Shown piece by piece: positions 54,300-63,892 of a stretch of DNA of 64,000 nucleotides (its first letter is position 1; every line of letters begins with the position of its first letter). A model generated the notes under the pieces. It saw nothing but the letters and a program-made list of their open reading frames with translations. It did not search any database and was not told where the DNA came from. Source of the DNA: Aneurinibacillus terranovensis DSM 18919 (GTDB lineage: Bacteria > Bacillota > Bacilli > Aneurinibacillales > Aneurinibacillaceae); assembly GCF_000430625.1 (NCBI RefSeq), contig NZ_AUMJ01000015.1, positions 1-64,000 of the forward strand, in the 5' to 3' direction. The translations under genes were made by a program, and so were the position numbers.

Positions 54300-56255
54300 T
54301 TAAGGAACAATCGTAAGGTTTGCCGGAGGTGTCTTGTATTTGACATCATATGTATCAAAGAAAAATTCATCTCCAGCCGGCAACCCTGGGGTAGATTCAT
54401 CGAAAATTTTCCGGTTAAATTGAACGGTCATACGGGATGGATTGCCTTTCTGTGTATCGGTTCCAAGTTCCCGTCTTGTGTTTAATTCTATATAAGAACT
54501 TGAGGCAATTCCACCGTTAATCCAATTTCGTGATTGTATAGAGTACACCTCAATTCCCTGGTCGGAATATAGAAATGCAAAAAGTACCGGACTTGGGCTG
54601 AGAGATGACCATTCGCTAAATGTTTTATCAGCGTAACGGTCGGTCAGGCTAATTTTACCGGAAGCGATAATCACGAGATTTTTATTTGCAAGATTACTTA
54701 TTTCACGAATTAAAACATCGCCATCCACATAAATGGTTCCATTCACCTTAATATCCCCAACAATGTCCAGGTTTCCTTTAATATATATAGTTCCGTTAAA
54801 AGTAAACGGATCATCGGTATTCCCAGGAGGAAGAAAATTTAAAAATGAACTGAGCTTTCCCATCTCTACGTATGCCTTTGTATCTGGGTTTGCGCTAACC
54901 GACGGGCCTATATAAAGCTCATTCAAGCCGGAAAAATGGTCACCTGTCAGCCTGACAGTAACCGGGGCACTATCAATATTCTGCGTATAGGTTGACCGGA
55001 TTACCAGCTTGCCCGGAGGAATAGTAGTAGGTGTTATAAACTCTCTGTCTGTTTCCTCTCCTGGACTCGTATAAGGGTCGGGATATTCGAACTGCATAGA
55101 TTGCGGTCCTGTATCTGTTGCCGGGTCACCACTTCCCACAGTAAAACCCGGTGTTTCCGATCCTGCATCTGCCATTTTTTGTTCAATAAATGCACCGATC
55201 GTTTGGCTTTGAAACAATGATTCAACTGCATTCGTTTGTTTCTGTACAATCGGAGGCTCGTACCCGGGATAGTAAGGTTCACCGGCCGGATAAGACAGGT
55301 TTGTCTCTGTCTGTTGGTCTGTGCCCTGTAATTCTTTCGGTGTGAATACTTTATTCGTATCGAGTTCGCTGCGCGAAGTTCCAAGTGAACTGACATACGA
55401 TGAATTTAAACTAATCGTGTCCGCGGTCGGCGCAGCAACCTGGCCGGTGGTTGGGTCGGTTGGCCACGCCGTTAACTGATACAGATTCCCGGATGTCAAA
55501 AATACATTGCCTTCAATATAAGGTTTATTTATAGCAGCAATCGCACCACTATCGCTGCTGTCAGGGCCTGTTTTCCATTGGGCTGTTGAGGTTGAATCAC
55601 TAGGTATAGTTCGGTAGCGATACTGCGTGGTTGTTACAACATTGGAGGCGATAACGTTGCCTATAATGTTGCTTCCCCCAAACAGGCGTAATTCACCCGG
55701 CGTGCTGAGCGCATAATGAAAGGGGGCCGGTATCGTATTGATATAGACGGTTGCGTCCAGTTCAACCTGTTTTTGTGTGAGAGAAGAATTACCGATTGCC
55801 CGCGGCGGGATGCCAATGATGGAGACATCCAACCGGTGGATATACGGCTGGCTCGGCCCGTTGCTTCCGTCTTTGTACGAATAAAAGGGGTGAGAAATAT
55901 ATCCGATAGCAAATGCCCCTTTGTTGTCCGGTAATACGGTTTGCCGATAAGTCGGGTGTCCGGTGTCAGCCATTTTTGCAGCAATTGGATTTAATTTAGC
56001 CAAAAGAGCCGAATCGTCTGTGCTTTCTATCGCGGATTGAAGATCAGAGAATACCAGATTTTTTTCCAAATATTTCTTAAAATACTCCAAGCCCATATCC
56101 GCCAGCATTTTCCCCTGAACCTGATCGTTTTCAAATACCCTTACATTGGTTGACTGATTAGTGAAGCCCATTATTGAGAGTCCAAGCACCATAAATAATA
56201 TAAGAATAATAAAAACCGTTATGAGGGCGGCTCCTCTTTCGTTGCGAAGAATCAT
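54300..56255 (-). CDS. PilX-like minor pilin/pilus assembly protein, large
   Basis: A 651-residue protein opening with RNERGAALITVFIILILFM, a PilX-type N terminus with Gly-Ala before a hydrophobic helix (prepilin-like). The rest is predicted to be outside the cell and rich in Ser/Thr/Gly, including a beta-type stretch near 470-540 (IYIKGNLDIVGDIKVNGTIY), of polar repeats seen in parallel-beta folds. It is far larger than usual PilX (about 200 residues). ATG 56255 follows AAAGGGGTGAGG. It is the last gene of a pilV-pilW-pilX set. Confidence 0.75.
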   Translation of the reverse strand: MILRNERGAALITVFIILILFMVLGLSIMGFTNQSTNVRVFENDQVQGKMLADMGLEYFKKYLEKNLVFSDLQSAIESTDDSALLAKLNPIAAKMADTGHPTYRQTVLPDNKGAFAIGYISHPFYSYKDGSNGPSQPYIHRLDVSIIGIPPRAIGNSSLTQKQVELDATVYINTIPAPFHYALSTPGELRLFGGSNIIGNVIASNVVTTTQYRYRTIPSDSTSTAQWKTGPDSSDSGAIAAINKPYIEGNVFLTSGNLYQLTAWPTDPTTGQVAAPTADTISLNSSYVSSLGTSRSELDTNKVFTPKELQGTDQQTETNLSYPAGEPYYPGYEPPIVQKQTNAVESLFQSQTIGAFIEQKMADAGSETPGFTVGSGDPATDTGPQSMQFEYPDPYTSPGEETDREFITPTTIPPGKLVIRSTYTQNIDSAPVTVRLTGDHFSGLNELYIGPSVSANPDTKAYVEMGKLSSFLNFLPPGNTDDPFTFNGTIYIKGNLDIVGDIKVNGTIYVDGDVLIREISNLANKNLVIIASGKISLTDRYADKTFSEWSSLSPSPVLFAFLYSDQGIEVYSIQSRNWINGGIASSSYIELNTRRELGTDTQKGNPSRMTVQFNRKIFDESTPGLPAGDEFFFDTYDVKYKTPPANLTIVP

Positions 56256-56259
56256 TCCC

Positions 56260-57030
56260 TCACCCCTTTCCCAGGTTGTTAATCGATATTTCTGTTTTTA
56301 CTACATGAATAAAATCATGGTGGGAAGCGTCAATAGCCGCTTTAATCTCCGCAAGGTTTTTATAGCTGGCCTGTATTCCTTTAATAAACATCGGCTGGTT
56401 GTTTGAAGAGGCAGAGCCCGGATCATAATGCGGCGCGATGACGAGATAGATATATAGTTTCTTGTTGTCATCCGACACGCGAAACAATCCCTTCGCGATA
56501 TAGGCGGCGTTATCGTAATCAAATCCCTGAAATAAATCGGTGGAGCCCCCCCGATTGAACGTATAGATTTTTCTGTTTAACGTAGAGGAAGGCTGGCCGC
56601 TGGAGCTGTCATACGCAACCGTCTGTTTATACGAGATGATTCCCTGGTGGTAATCGGTGTCGGCCGGCGTCCCGGATGGCGCCGTGGGTGAATTTCGTGT
56701 TAACAAATTTGTTTGTGAAAATATCGTAAGCAGGGTTTCCTTATCATCCGCTGTAACCAATCCCTGATCGCTTAACATGCTATCATCGGCAAGTTCGAAA
56801 TAGGACGACTCCTGCACCTGCTTCATGATGCCGGATAGTAAAAAATCCGCTTCATTGCGAAGCTGGGTTTGTATTTTCGTCTTTTTGTATTCATTCATTC
56901 CCTGTATATAGACGGTAGAAAGAGGAAGGACAATGGTTAGAAAAATAACCGTTGCAATAAGCAATTCTATCAAGGTTACACCGTACTGATTTGGGAGAAA
57001 AGAACGCAGATACGCTGCTTTATTTTTCAT
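56260..57030 (-). CDS. PilW-like minor pilin with prepilin signal
   Basis: A 256-residue protein with a type III (prepilin) signal: QYGVTLIELLIATVIFL, cleaved after Gly, followed by a hydrophobic helix, then an outer domain. A family label of PilW is by position and N terminus. It ends four bases before the pilX-like start, and its own start lies seven bases after the previous gene ends, so the three are one operon. Confidence 0.78.
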   Translation of the reverse strand: MKNKAAYLRSFLPNQYGVTLIELLIATVIFLTIVLPLSTVYIQGMNEYKKTKIQTQLRNEADFLLSGIMKQVQESSYFELADDSMLSDQGLVTADDKETLLTIFSQTNLLTRNSPTAPSGTPADTDYHQGIISYKQTVAYDSSSGQPSSTLNRKIYTFNRGGSTDLFQGFDYDNAAYIAKGLFRVSDDNKKLYIYLVIAPHYDPGSASSNNQPMFIKGIQASYKNLAEIKAAIDASHHDFIHVVKTEISINNLGKG

Positions 57031-57037
57031 TGGAACT

Positions 57038-57568
57038 TCATCCTCTCGCCGGATTAGCCATGGCAGTCGTCAAGGTTGCGAGCTCCTGGTTATTTTCGTC
57101 TGTTACGGTAACGGTAATTAACACCATGGCTTTCTTGGGACTGCCGCCATCTGGATCGGAAACTGAAAGAGCGCGCAGGGTGACACTTTGCCTGTAAATC
57201 CGCCCGTTAATTGGCTGCCCGATCGGTAAAGCAAGTGTTTTCACCTGGCTGTCTCCGCTGCCGGTTCCACTGCTGATGAGCGCATTTAACACATCATAAG
57301 TAAAAGGCTGGCTTAAATCAACGCCGGTCACATGAATCGCACTTCCATCTGTTTCTGTTGGATTCGTCACATTTCCATCCCCGTTTTTCCACTGCTCCGC
57401 AGTCTGCCGCGCCAGATTCATGGCAATCAACTGCGCATCCTGTTTGCTTGATTGATTAATGTTATTGATAAAAAAAGTGCTGAATAGTAAAAGAGAAATA
57501 GAAAAAATGACAATAGATAGCAAAACCTCTATTAATGTAAACCCTTTTTCGTCAGGGAACCCCCTCAT
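57038..57568 (-). CDS. PilV/GspI-like minor pilin with prepilin signal
   Basis: The protein is 176 residues long from ATG 57568 (GGAGGGG five bases upstream; the codon at 57592 adds eight unsupported residues). The N terminus DEKGFTLIEVLLSIVIF is a classic prepilin peptidase site (cleavage after Gly, Phe next, Glu at +5). It heads the minus-strand minor pilin operon, divergent from the 57740 gene. Confidence 0.82.
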   Translation of the reverse strand: MRGFPDEKGFTLIEVLLSIVIFSISLLLFSTFFINNINQSSKQDAQLIAMNLARQTAEQWKNGDGNVTNPTETDGSAIHVTGVDLSQPFTYDVLNALISSGTGSGDSQVKTLALPIGQPINGRIYRQSVTLRALSVSDPDGGSPKKAMVLITVTVTDENNQELATLTTAMANPARG

Positions 57569-57739
57569 TTCTACCCCTCCGATCAACTGCATCTATTTTA
57601 CCATGAAGTGGTATGATTGTTTGGCAATTTTAGAAAAGGAAATTGTAAAAACATGTAGAATTACAACAAATGTTCATAAAAGATAATTCATAAGTATGAT
57701 ATGATAAGTGCTTAGAAAATTAATTATACAGGTGATCCT

Positions 57740-59437
57740 ATGATCGTATCGGGCACATCCGGTTATTTTACCATTTATCTATTATTAACGGCCTTGCTAT
57801 TTATTTTTTTACGGCAAAAATTACAGAATAACAGAGCACTGCTTATTCTGTTTCCTGGATCTATTTTACTAGGTTCTCTGGCTCCATTTCTAGCAAACTT
57901 TTTAGGCGGATTGCTCACCATCGTTATTTTTGGGGTTGCTTCTGTTTTATTTAGTGTGCTCTTTATCGGGTTGCAAATGAGAGAGAAACCTGTACATACC
58001 ATGGAGATCACACCGGACACGGATGTTTCAATGGCTTCTCCCCGTCATGCGGCACAAAATGCTGACCTAATCTATCCTAATTCTATGCCTGTCAGAGAAG
58101 AGGCGGCAGGCGAGCCTGACGAGATCAGCTCCGGGCAGGAAAAGGATTTTGGCCAAACTGATAATGGTGAGAACGGAGACGATGAGTACCTACTTCGTTT
58201 AGAGGATGTATTCAAAGAAGACACAGGTGATATACGTGATTTTGAAACAGAGCGGCCCGTCGCTGTAGTTGAACCTGCTGTTGGAGAAACTCTCCGGTTT
58301 GAGGGTGAGGAACCAGCAGAGCATTCAGAAACGGCAGGTCTTTTACCTGTTGAAGAAATGAATGACTTCGACAAATTTCCATTGTCGGATATTCCGCCTT
58401 TAGACGAAGATAACGGGGCAGAAGTTCAATGGGATGAGCCTGTATCAGGTAATAATGAGTATCTTCTTCGCCTGGAAGAAGTCATGGAAGAGGAAGGAAT
58501 TGATTTTCAAAAAGTAAGCATGCCGGAAAGTACAAGTAGCGAAGAAGCCAATCAGAGAAATCTGATTCTGGATACGCATGATTTTTATCTTGAGCCGGGC
58601 GGGGAGCTTTTTCAGTTTCAACCAGAACCCGAAATAGCGATAGATGAGCCATCCTCCTCTCCTGTGCAGCAGGAGGAAAACCATCTGGCGTCTGATAAAA
58701 AAGATGTTGCAATCAATTTTGTTTTGGAAAATTCCATAGATAACGAACCCGTCTATGTAATGGATAACGAAATCAAAAATGAAACGAATATAGCGGCAGA
58801 TACTCAACCGACATTTGAATTCGCACCTGACTTGCCTGCTTTGGATATTGACGTTGCAGAAGATGATGAACAAAAGGAACAAGAACAAGGGGAACAAGAG
58901 CCCTTCATTCATTTTGACGGCGAGCCTGTGGAAAATGAGAAATTAATAGACGCCCAGTTAGAGTACGCCCATGACTCTCCCATGAATATAGAGCTATTGA
59001 CCGAAAAAGATAGAAGCCAGCTTCCTGCTGTATATGTTTCGTCGCTGGAGGCAATCAACCATCGTGATTATGAAGGCGCGATATTTTGGTTAAAGCGCGC
59101 GCTTGCTCATCCAGTACCTTTTTCTGTGAGAGTCATGCTGAGCGGCGATTATGTATGGTCATTAAAAAACATGGGGATGTACAACCGGGCTATTACGGAA
59201 TTGCAGCGCCTGTTAGAGTGGCTGAAAACCGAAAATGCCAGCATAACAAGAACGAGTAGGTTAAAAATAGAAGTTAAAAAACATATCCAATTTCTTAAAA
59301 TCCTTACTTTACTGCTCAGAGAAAAAGGGAATCCCTATCAACCCTGGCCGCTTGTAACAGAAGCGATTCGCAAACAGGCGTCTGCCCGATTGCTGGAGTG
59401 GATGATACAAAATCCTTCATCCCTCGATGAATCTTAA
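57740..59437 (+). CDS. membrane protein with acidic linker and TPR-like tail, unknown
   Basis: A 565-residue protein. Residues 1-80 hold about three hydrophobic segments (FTIYLLLTALLFIF, then LLILFPGSILLGSLAPFL). Residues 90-420 are strongly acidic and low complexity, and contain two near-copies of a short motif, EYLLRLEDVFKED (near 150) and EYLLRLEEVMEEEGIDF (near 244). The C-terminal 120 residues look like TPR helices (NHRDYEGAIFWLKRAL, MYNRAITELQRLLEWL). I recognise no family. Its position between minor pilins and vanW/pilB suggests a pilus-related or envelope role. Confidence 0.7.
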   Translation: MIVSGTSGYFTIYLLLTALLFIFLRQKLQNNRALLILFPGSILLGSLAPFLANFLGGLLTIVIFGVASVLFSVLFIGLQMREKPVHTMEITPDTDVSMASPRHAAQNADLIYPNSMPVREEAAGEPDEISSGQEKDFGQTDNGENGDDEYLLRLEDVFKEDTGDIRDFETERPVAVVEPAVGETLRFEGEEPAEHSETAGLLPVEEMNDFDKFPLSDIPPLDEDNGAEVQWDEPVSGNNEYLLRLEEVMEEEGIDFQKVSMPESTSSEEANQRNLILDTHDFYLEPGGELFQFQPEPEIAIDEPSSSPVQQEENHLASDKKDVAINFVLENSIDNEPVYVMDNEIKNETNIAADTQPTFEFAPDLPALDIDVAEDDEQKEQEQGEQEPFIHFDGEPVENEKLIDAQLEYAHDSPMNIELLTEKDRSQLPAVYVSSLEAINHRDYEGAIFWLKRALAHPVPFSVRVMLSGDYVWSLKNMGMYNRAITELQRLLEWLKTENASITRTSRLKIEVKKHIQFLKILTLLLREKGNPYQPWPLVTEAIRKQASARLLEWMIQNPSSLDES

Positions 59438-59511
59438 TCTATTCGGTAGGAACGTTTATCCCTATCAAACAGGAAAGAAAAAATAAAGGTAATGGAGGGG
59501 GTGGAGAAATC

Positions 59512-61074
59512 ATGCTTCAAAGAAACTATGCGAGAGAATTCATGCTCGTTTTCTTATTGCTTCTTTTTCAGTTAGTTATTTTTAACGGAATCAGTTTACA
59601 GTTATCCGGCGAATGGAAGCAGCAGGGGAAAGAATCACCGTTATATAACGGCATCACCATTGCAGGAGTGGAAGTTGGCGGACTTCTACCGGAAGAAGCA
59701 GAGACCAGGGTCCGGCAATTGGTATCCAAAATCAATGCGGCCACACTTGAAATTACAATGGACGGGAAGTCATACCCGGTTAATAAAAAGGACATTCAAT
59801 TAGCCTACGATATTGCAGGTACGATTCAGGAAGCGAAGAATGTTTCAGAAGAAAGCTCGGGAATTACAGCCATATGGAAGAAGTGGAGCGGGACAGCTCC
59901 ATCACTGAACATTCCGTTGAAAGTTTCGTACAACCGGGAGTCTTTGTCGGCCATCATCAACCAGATAGGAAAAAATGTGAACCGGCCTGCCGTACCGGCC
60001 AGGGAAAAAGTAGAGGAAAATAAAATTACCGTCATTCCCGAACAGGAAGGATATAAGGTTGATGTGCAAAACACTCTGGCGATGGTTCAGCAGGAACTGC
60101 AAGTATTTCAACGCCAGTTAAAAGTGCCGCTCGTTGTCACGACAGATACGCCAACTGTTACAAGAGCGATGCTGCAGCCGATTAACACGCTGCTTTCAGA
60201 AGAAGAAACAACGATTAAGTCTTCTGTTCCAAATCGGCTGTTTAATGTGCAGAGGGCTGCTGAACTGTTAAACGGTGTGGTTGTCAATCCACAGGAAACA
60301 TTTTCGTTTACTAAGAAAATAGCCCCTTTCTCCGACACAAACGGATATACACCGGTGGCTATTTTAAGCGATGAAGACATACAGGACGGGGTTGCCGGGG
60401 GAGCGTCACAGGTTGCCTCCACCTTATACATAGCAGCTGTTAAGACTCATTTGCCCATTTTGGAACGTCATAATAATGCGCGGCCGGTCGATTATTTACC
60501 TGCGGGATATGATGCGTTCGTCAATGGGAAAGACATGGATTTACGCTTTCTCAACAATGGAAAAACGCCGATCTATATTTATGCCGAAGCAAAAAGTGAC
60601 CGTCTTCATATCTCCATCTTTGGGGGAAAGGACCAAAAAACAAACGTACAGATTACGGCAAAGCAACTGCAAACTTTTTCTCCCGATACGATTGCACGCC
60701 CTGACGAAACGCTGGCGGCCGGTCAGGAGAAAATTGTGCGGCTCGGTGAAAAAGGAGTACGGGTAAAAGTATCGATTTCCTATACGGACAAGGATGGCTC
60801 CACGAAGCAGGAAGCGTTATCGGACGATTTTTACAAGCCGCTGCCAAATATTATTGCGGTAGGTCCGCAAGTAGAGGGAGCAACCCCGCCCGGTGGAAAC
60901 AGTGCGAATTCCAGCCAGCAGGGAAGCGGGCCGCAGCAACAGCAGACAGAGCCCACTCCGCAGCCGGAACCGGACGCTACCTCCCAGGGGAATTCGTCCG
61001 GTCAACAGCCGCAGCAAAAAGACACGAAAGATAAAAAACAGAAAAGTCAGAACAACGTGATTTATCTCAATTGA
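59512..61074 (+). CDS. VanW-family protein with peptidoglycan-binding N domain
   Basis: A 520-residue membrane-anchored protein: one N-terminal segment (about 10-28), a YoaR-like putative peptidoglycan-binding region (about 45-205), a VanW domain (about 240-370; VVNPQETFSFTKKIAPF, GGASQVASTLYIAAV, RPVDYLPAGYDAFV), a G5-like beta stretch (about 385-440) and a Gln/Pro/Ser-rich tail. VanW's biochemical role is not settled. ATG 59512 follows GGAGGGGGTGGAG. It comes just before pilB and may help the pilus cross the wall (inference). Confidence 0.85.
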   Translation: MLQRNYAREFMLVFLLLLFQLVIFNGISLQLSGEWKQQGKESPLYNGITIAGVEVGGLLPEEAETRVRQLVSKINAATLEITMDGKSYPVNKKDIQLAYDIAGTIQEAKNVSEESSGITAIWKKWSGTAPSLNIPLKVSYNRESLSAIINQIGKNVNRPAVPAREKVEENKITVIPEQEGYKVDVQNTLAMVQQELQVFQRQLKVPLVVTTDTPTVTRAMLQPINTLLSEEETTIKSSVPNRLFNVQRAAELLNGVVVNPQETFSFTKKIAPFSDTNGYTPVAILSDEDIQDGVAGGASQVASTLYIAAVKTHLPILERHNNARPVDYLPAGYDAFVNGKDMDLRFLNNGKTPIYIYAEAKSDRLHISIFGGKDQKTNVQITAKQLQTFSPDTIARPDETLAAGQEKIVRLGEKGVRVKVSISYTDKDGSTKQEALSDDFYKPLPNIIAVGPQVEGATPPGGNSANSSQQGSGPQQQQTEPTPQPEPDATSQGNSSGQQPQQKDTKDKKQKSQNNVIYLN

Positions 61075-61122
61075 TTTGAACGTATGGTTGGCTTAGTTAG
61101 CAGTGGAAAGGGGATAAGCACA

Positions 61123-62781
61123 GTGGCGCGTAAACGTCTGGGCGATATACTTGTCGAGAGCGGCATTATCACGCAGGAACAACTGCAGCAGGCTCTGCAG
61201 GAGCAGAAAAAATCAAAGCTGAAGCTCGGAGACCATCTGCTTCAGGCAGGATACATTACAGAGCAGCAGCTCATTGAAATTCTCGAATTTCAGCTCGGCA
61301 TTCCGCATGTTAGTTTGTTCCGGTATAAATTGGATTCTTCGCTCGCCAGCATCGTCCCTGAAGATATTGCAAAACGGTATCTGCTTGTTCCGCTCAAAAA
61401 AGAAGGGGACAGGCTAACCGTTGCTATGGTTGACCCGATGGACTACTTTGCGATCGATGAACTCCGCATGAGCACAGGCTTTACCATTGTACCGGCCATT
61501 GCCACCAGAGATGAGGTACAGCGGGCCATTGTGAGAATGTACGGCATGCAGGATTCCGTCAATGAGCTAATGGAGGGGATGAATGCCGCCGCCGAAATTG
61601 AGGAGGCGGAAATAACGGATGAAGATTCACCAATTGTCCGGCTTGTCAATCAAATGTTTGAACAGGCTGTACACCTGCGGGCCAGTGATATCCATATCGA
61701 CCCCCAGGAAGACGGGATCCGGATCCGTTATCGGATCGACGGACTTATGCGTACGGAACGGGTGCTGCCGAGACATATGATAGGCATTCTTACAGCCCGC
61801 CTTAAAATTATTGCGAATCTGAACATCGCTGAACGGCGGATTCCCCAGGACGGCCGCTTCCAGATGAATGTGGTCTTCAGAGAAATCGATGTCCGGATTT
61901 CAACGCTGCCAACGATTTATGGCGAAAAGATAGTAATGAGGCTGCTTGACCTTACCAATGCGCTGCTTGAAATTGACAAGCTGGGATTAACGAAGCGAAA
62001 TCTTGCGGTGTTTCAGGAGCTGATTAGCCGTCCAAACGGCATCATCCTCGCTACCGGCCCCACTGGGAGCGGGAAGTCGTCCACTCTGTACGCGGTGCTG
62101 CAGCACTTAAATAAAGATTCCGTTAATATCATCACGGTAGAAGACCCGGTTGAGTATCAGCTTGAAGGCGTAAATCAGGTGCAGGTGAACGCCAATATCG
62201 GAATGACGTTTTCTTCTGCTTTGCGCTCGATTTTGCGGCAGGATCCCGACATAGTCATGGTGGGGGAAATCCGGGATACGGAAACGGCGGAAATCGCAAT
62301 TCGGGCGGCTCTCACCGGGCACTTGGTGCTGAGTACTCTTCATACAAACGATGCGGTAAGCAGTTTGACGCGTCTCATCGATATGGGTATCCCGCCTTTT
62401 TTACTTGGTTCATCGATTAACGGTATACTGGCCCAGCGCCTCGTCCGGCGAATTTGCAAGGACTGCATGGAAGAATATGTGCCTGGTGACCATGAAAAGG
62501 AAATTTTTGAGCAGCGAGGCATCAAGATAGATAAATTATGGAGAGGAAAAGGGTGCGGAAGCTGCAGCCTCACCGGCTATCGCGGCAGGCTGGCTGTCCA
62601 TGAAGTTTTCAAAATGGATAACCAGCTGCGGCAGATGCTCACGCGGAATTACCCGACCTCCGAATATAAAAAGTACGCGATGAAGAATGGAATGATTTTA
62701 CTGTTTGATGACGGGTTAATTAAAGTGAGACAGGGACTCACGACGATGGATGAAATTTTCCGGATTGCCGTAAATGAATAG
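61123..62781 (+). CDS. pilB: type IV pilus extension ATPase PilB with MshEN domain
   Basis: PilB drives pilus extension from the cytoplasmic side. GTG 61123 follows AAAGGGG; the ATG at 61084 has no ribosome binding site. The 552-residue protein begins with an MshEN/GspE-N domain matching the c-di-GMP-binding pattern RLGxxLxxxGxI...LxxALxxQ...LGxxLxxxGxI (residues 5-45). The ATPase part follows with GPTGSGKSSTLY near 317, an Asp box, Walker B IVMVGEIRDTETAEI near 380, a His box and a zinc tetracysteine (CKDC and CGSC) near 445-485. Confidence 0.94.
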   Translation: MARKRLGDILVESGIITQEQLQQALQEQKKSKLKLGDHLLQAGYITEQQLIEILEFQLGIPHVSLFRYKLDSSLASIVPEDIAKRYLLVPLKKEGDRLTVAMVDPMDYFAIDELRMSTGFTIVPAIATRDEVQRAIVRMYGMQDSVNELMEGMNAAAEIEEAEITDEDSPIVRLVNQMFEQAVHLRASDIHIDPQEDGIRIRYRIDGLMRTERVLPRHMIGILTARLKIIANLNIAERRIPQDGRFQMNVVFREIDVRISTLPTIYGEKIVMRLLDLTNALLEIDKLGLTKRNLAVFQELISRPNGIILATGPTGSGKSSTLYAVLQHLNKDSVNIITVEDPVEYQLEGVNQVQVNANIGMTFSSALRSILRQDPDIVMVGEIRDTETAEIAIRAALTGHLVLSTLHTNDAVSSLTRLIDMGIPPFLLGSSINGILAQRLVRRICKDCMEEYVPGDHEKEIFEQRGIKIDKLWRGKGCGSCSLTGYRGRLAVHEVFKMDNQLRQMLTRNYPTSEYKKYAMKNGMILLFDDGLIKVRQGLTTMDEIFRIAVNE

Positions 62782-62848
62782 TTAGGTCTTTATGCTTATG
62801 TGAAAGTTCCTTTGCGCCATTATGATGATAATAGGTGGGAGGTGTATT

Positions 62849-63892
62849 ATGTCGGTTGATGACATTGAAAAATTACTCAAATATGCCTATGACACACGCG
62901 CTTCCGATCTGCATATTACAGTCGGAGCCGCGCCCGTATTCCGGATCGACGGGGAGTTAAGAAGGCTTGATACCGATCCGTTATCCCCGGCACAGACAGA
63001 GGCAATGGCCAAAAAATTGATCCCGGAGCATATGTATGACAGGTTTATGGAAAAGGGTGAACTCGATTTTTCATACGGGTTGCCGGGTGTTTCGCGCTTT
63101 CGCATCAACGCCTATCACCAGCGCAACTGCATAGGCATCGTGGCACGCGTCATCCCGACAAGCATTCCGACGCTTGAATCGCTGGGCATGCCGGATGAGC
63201 TTCGGAAATTTTGCCATAAACCCCAGGGGCTCTTGCTTGTCACGGGGCCTACCGGCAGCGGGAAATCTACATCGCTTGCCGCTATGATTGATTATATTAA
63301 CCGGACCATGCGCCGCCATATTATAACGCTGGAAGACCCGATTGAATATTTACATAAACATCAGCTTTCGATTATTAACCAGCGTGAAATAGGATTTGAT
63401 ACGAAAGATTTCACCAGTGGACTGCGCGCCTCGTTGCGCCAGGATCCCGATGTGATCCTCGTTGGAGAAATGCGTGATTTAGAGACGATCAGCACGGCCA
63501 TTACCGCGGCTGAAACCGGCCACCTTGTGTTTGCTACACTGCATACGTCCGACGCGCCGCAAACGATCGACCGGATCATCGACGTATTTCCAGGGCACCA
63601 GCAGCCGCAGATTCGCATTCAGCTCGCTTCGGTGCTGGTCGGGATCATCTCGCAGCGCCTCTTTCCCAAAGTTGGCGGCGGTCGGGTTGCTGCTACCGAG
63701 ATACTCGTTAATACACCAGCGGTTGGCAATCTGATTCGCATCGAGAAGGTCCACCAAATTAAAAGCATGATGCAGACAGGCAAAGATTTAGGTATGCATA
63801 CGCTGGAAATGTCCATGAAAAGCCTGATTGACCAGGGATTGCTGCTGCGTGAGATGGTTCAGCACCATTTTGCTGAAAGGGCGCTGGAGTAG
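62849..63892 (+). CDS. pilT: type IV pilus retraction ATPase PilT
   Basis: PilT powers pilus retraction, giving twitching movement and DNA uptake. The protein is 347 residues long from ATG 62849 behind GGGAGGTG. N-terminal PAS-like domain (SDLHITVGAAPVFRIDGEL), Walker A GPTGSGKSTSLA near 134, Asp box ITLEDPIEYLH, Walker B VILVGEMRDLETI near 203, His box LVFATLHTSDAPQTIDRII near 225, and the PilT-type AIRNLIRE-like stretch (here VGNLIRIEKVHQI) near 290. Presence of both pilB and pilT indicates retractable pili. Confidence 0.95.
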   Translation: MSVDDIEKLLKYAYDTRASDLHITVGAAPVFRIDGELRRLDTDPLSPAQTEAMAKKLIPEHMYDRFMEKGELDFSYGLPGVSRFRINAYHQRNCIGIVARVIPTSIPTLESLGMPDELRKFCHKPQGLLLVTGPTGSGKSTSLAAMIDYINRTMRRHIITLEDPIEYLHKHQLSIINQREIGFDTKDFTSGLRASLRQDPDVILVGEMRDLETISTAITAAETGHLVFATLHTSDAPQTIDRIIDVFPGHQQPQIRIQLASVLVGIISQRLFPKVGGGRVAATEILVNTPAVGNLIRIEKVHQIKSMMQTGKDLGMHTLEMSMKSLIDQGLLLREMVQHHFAERALE

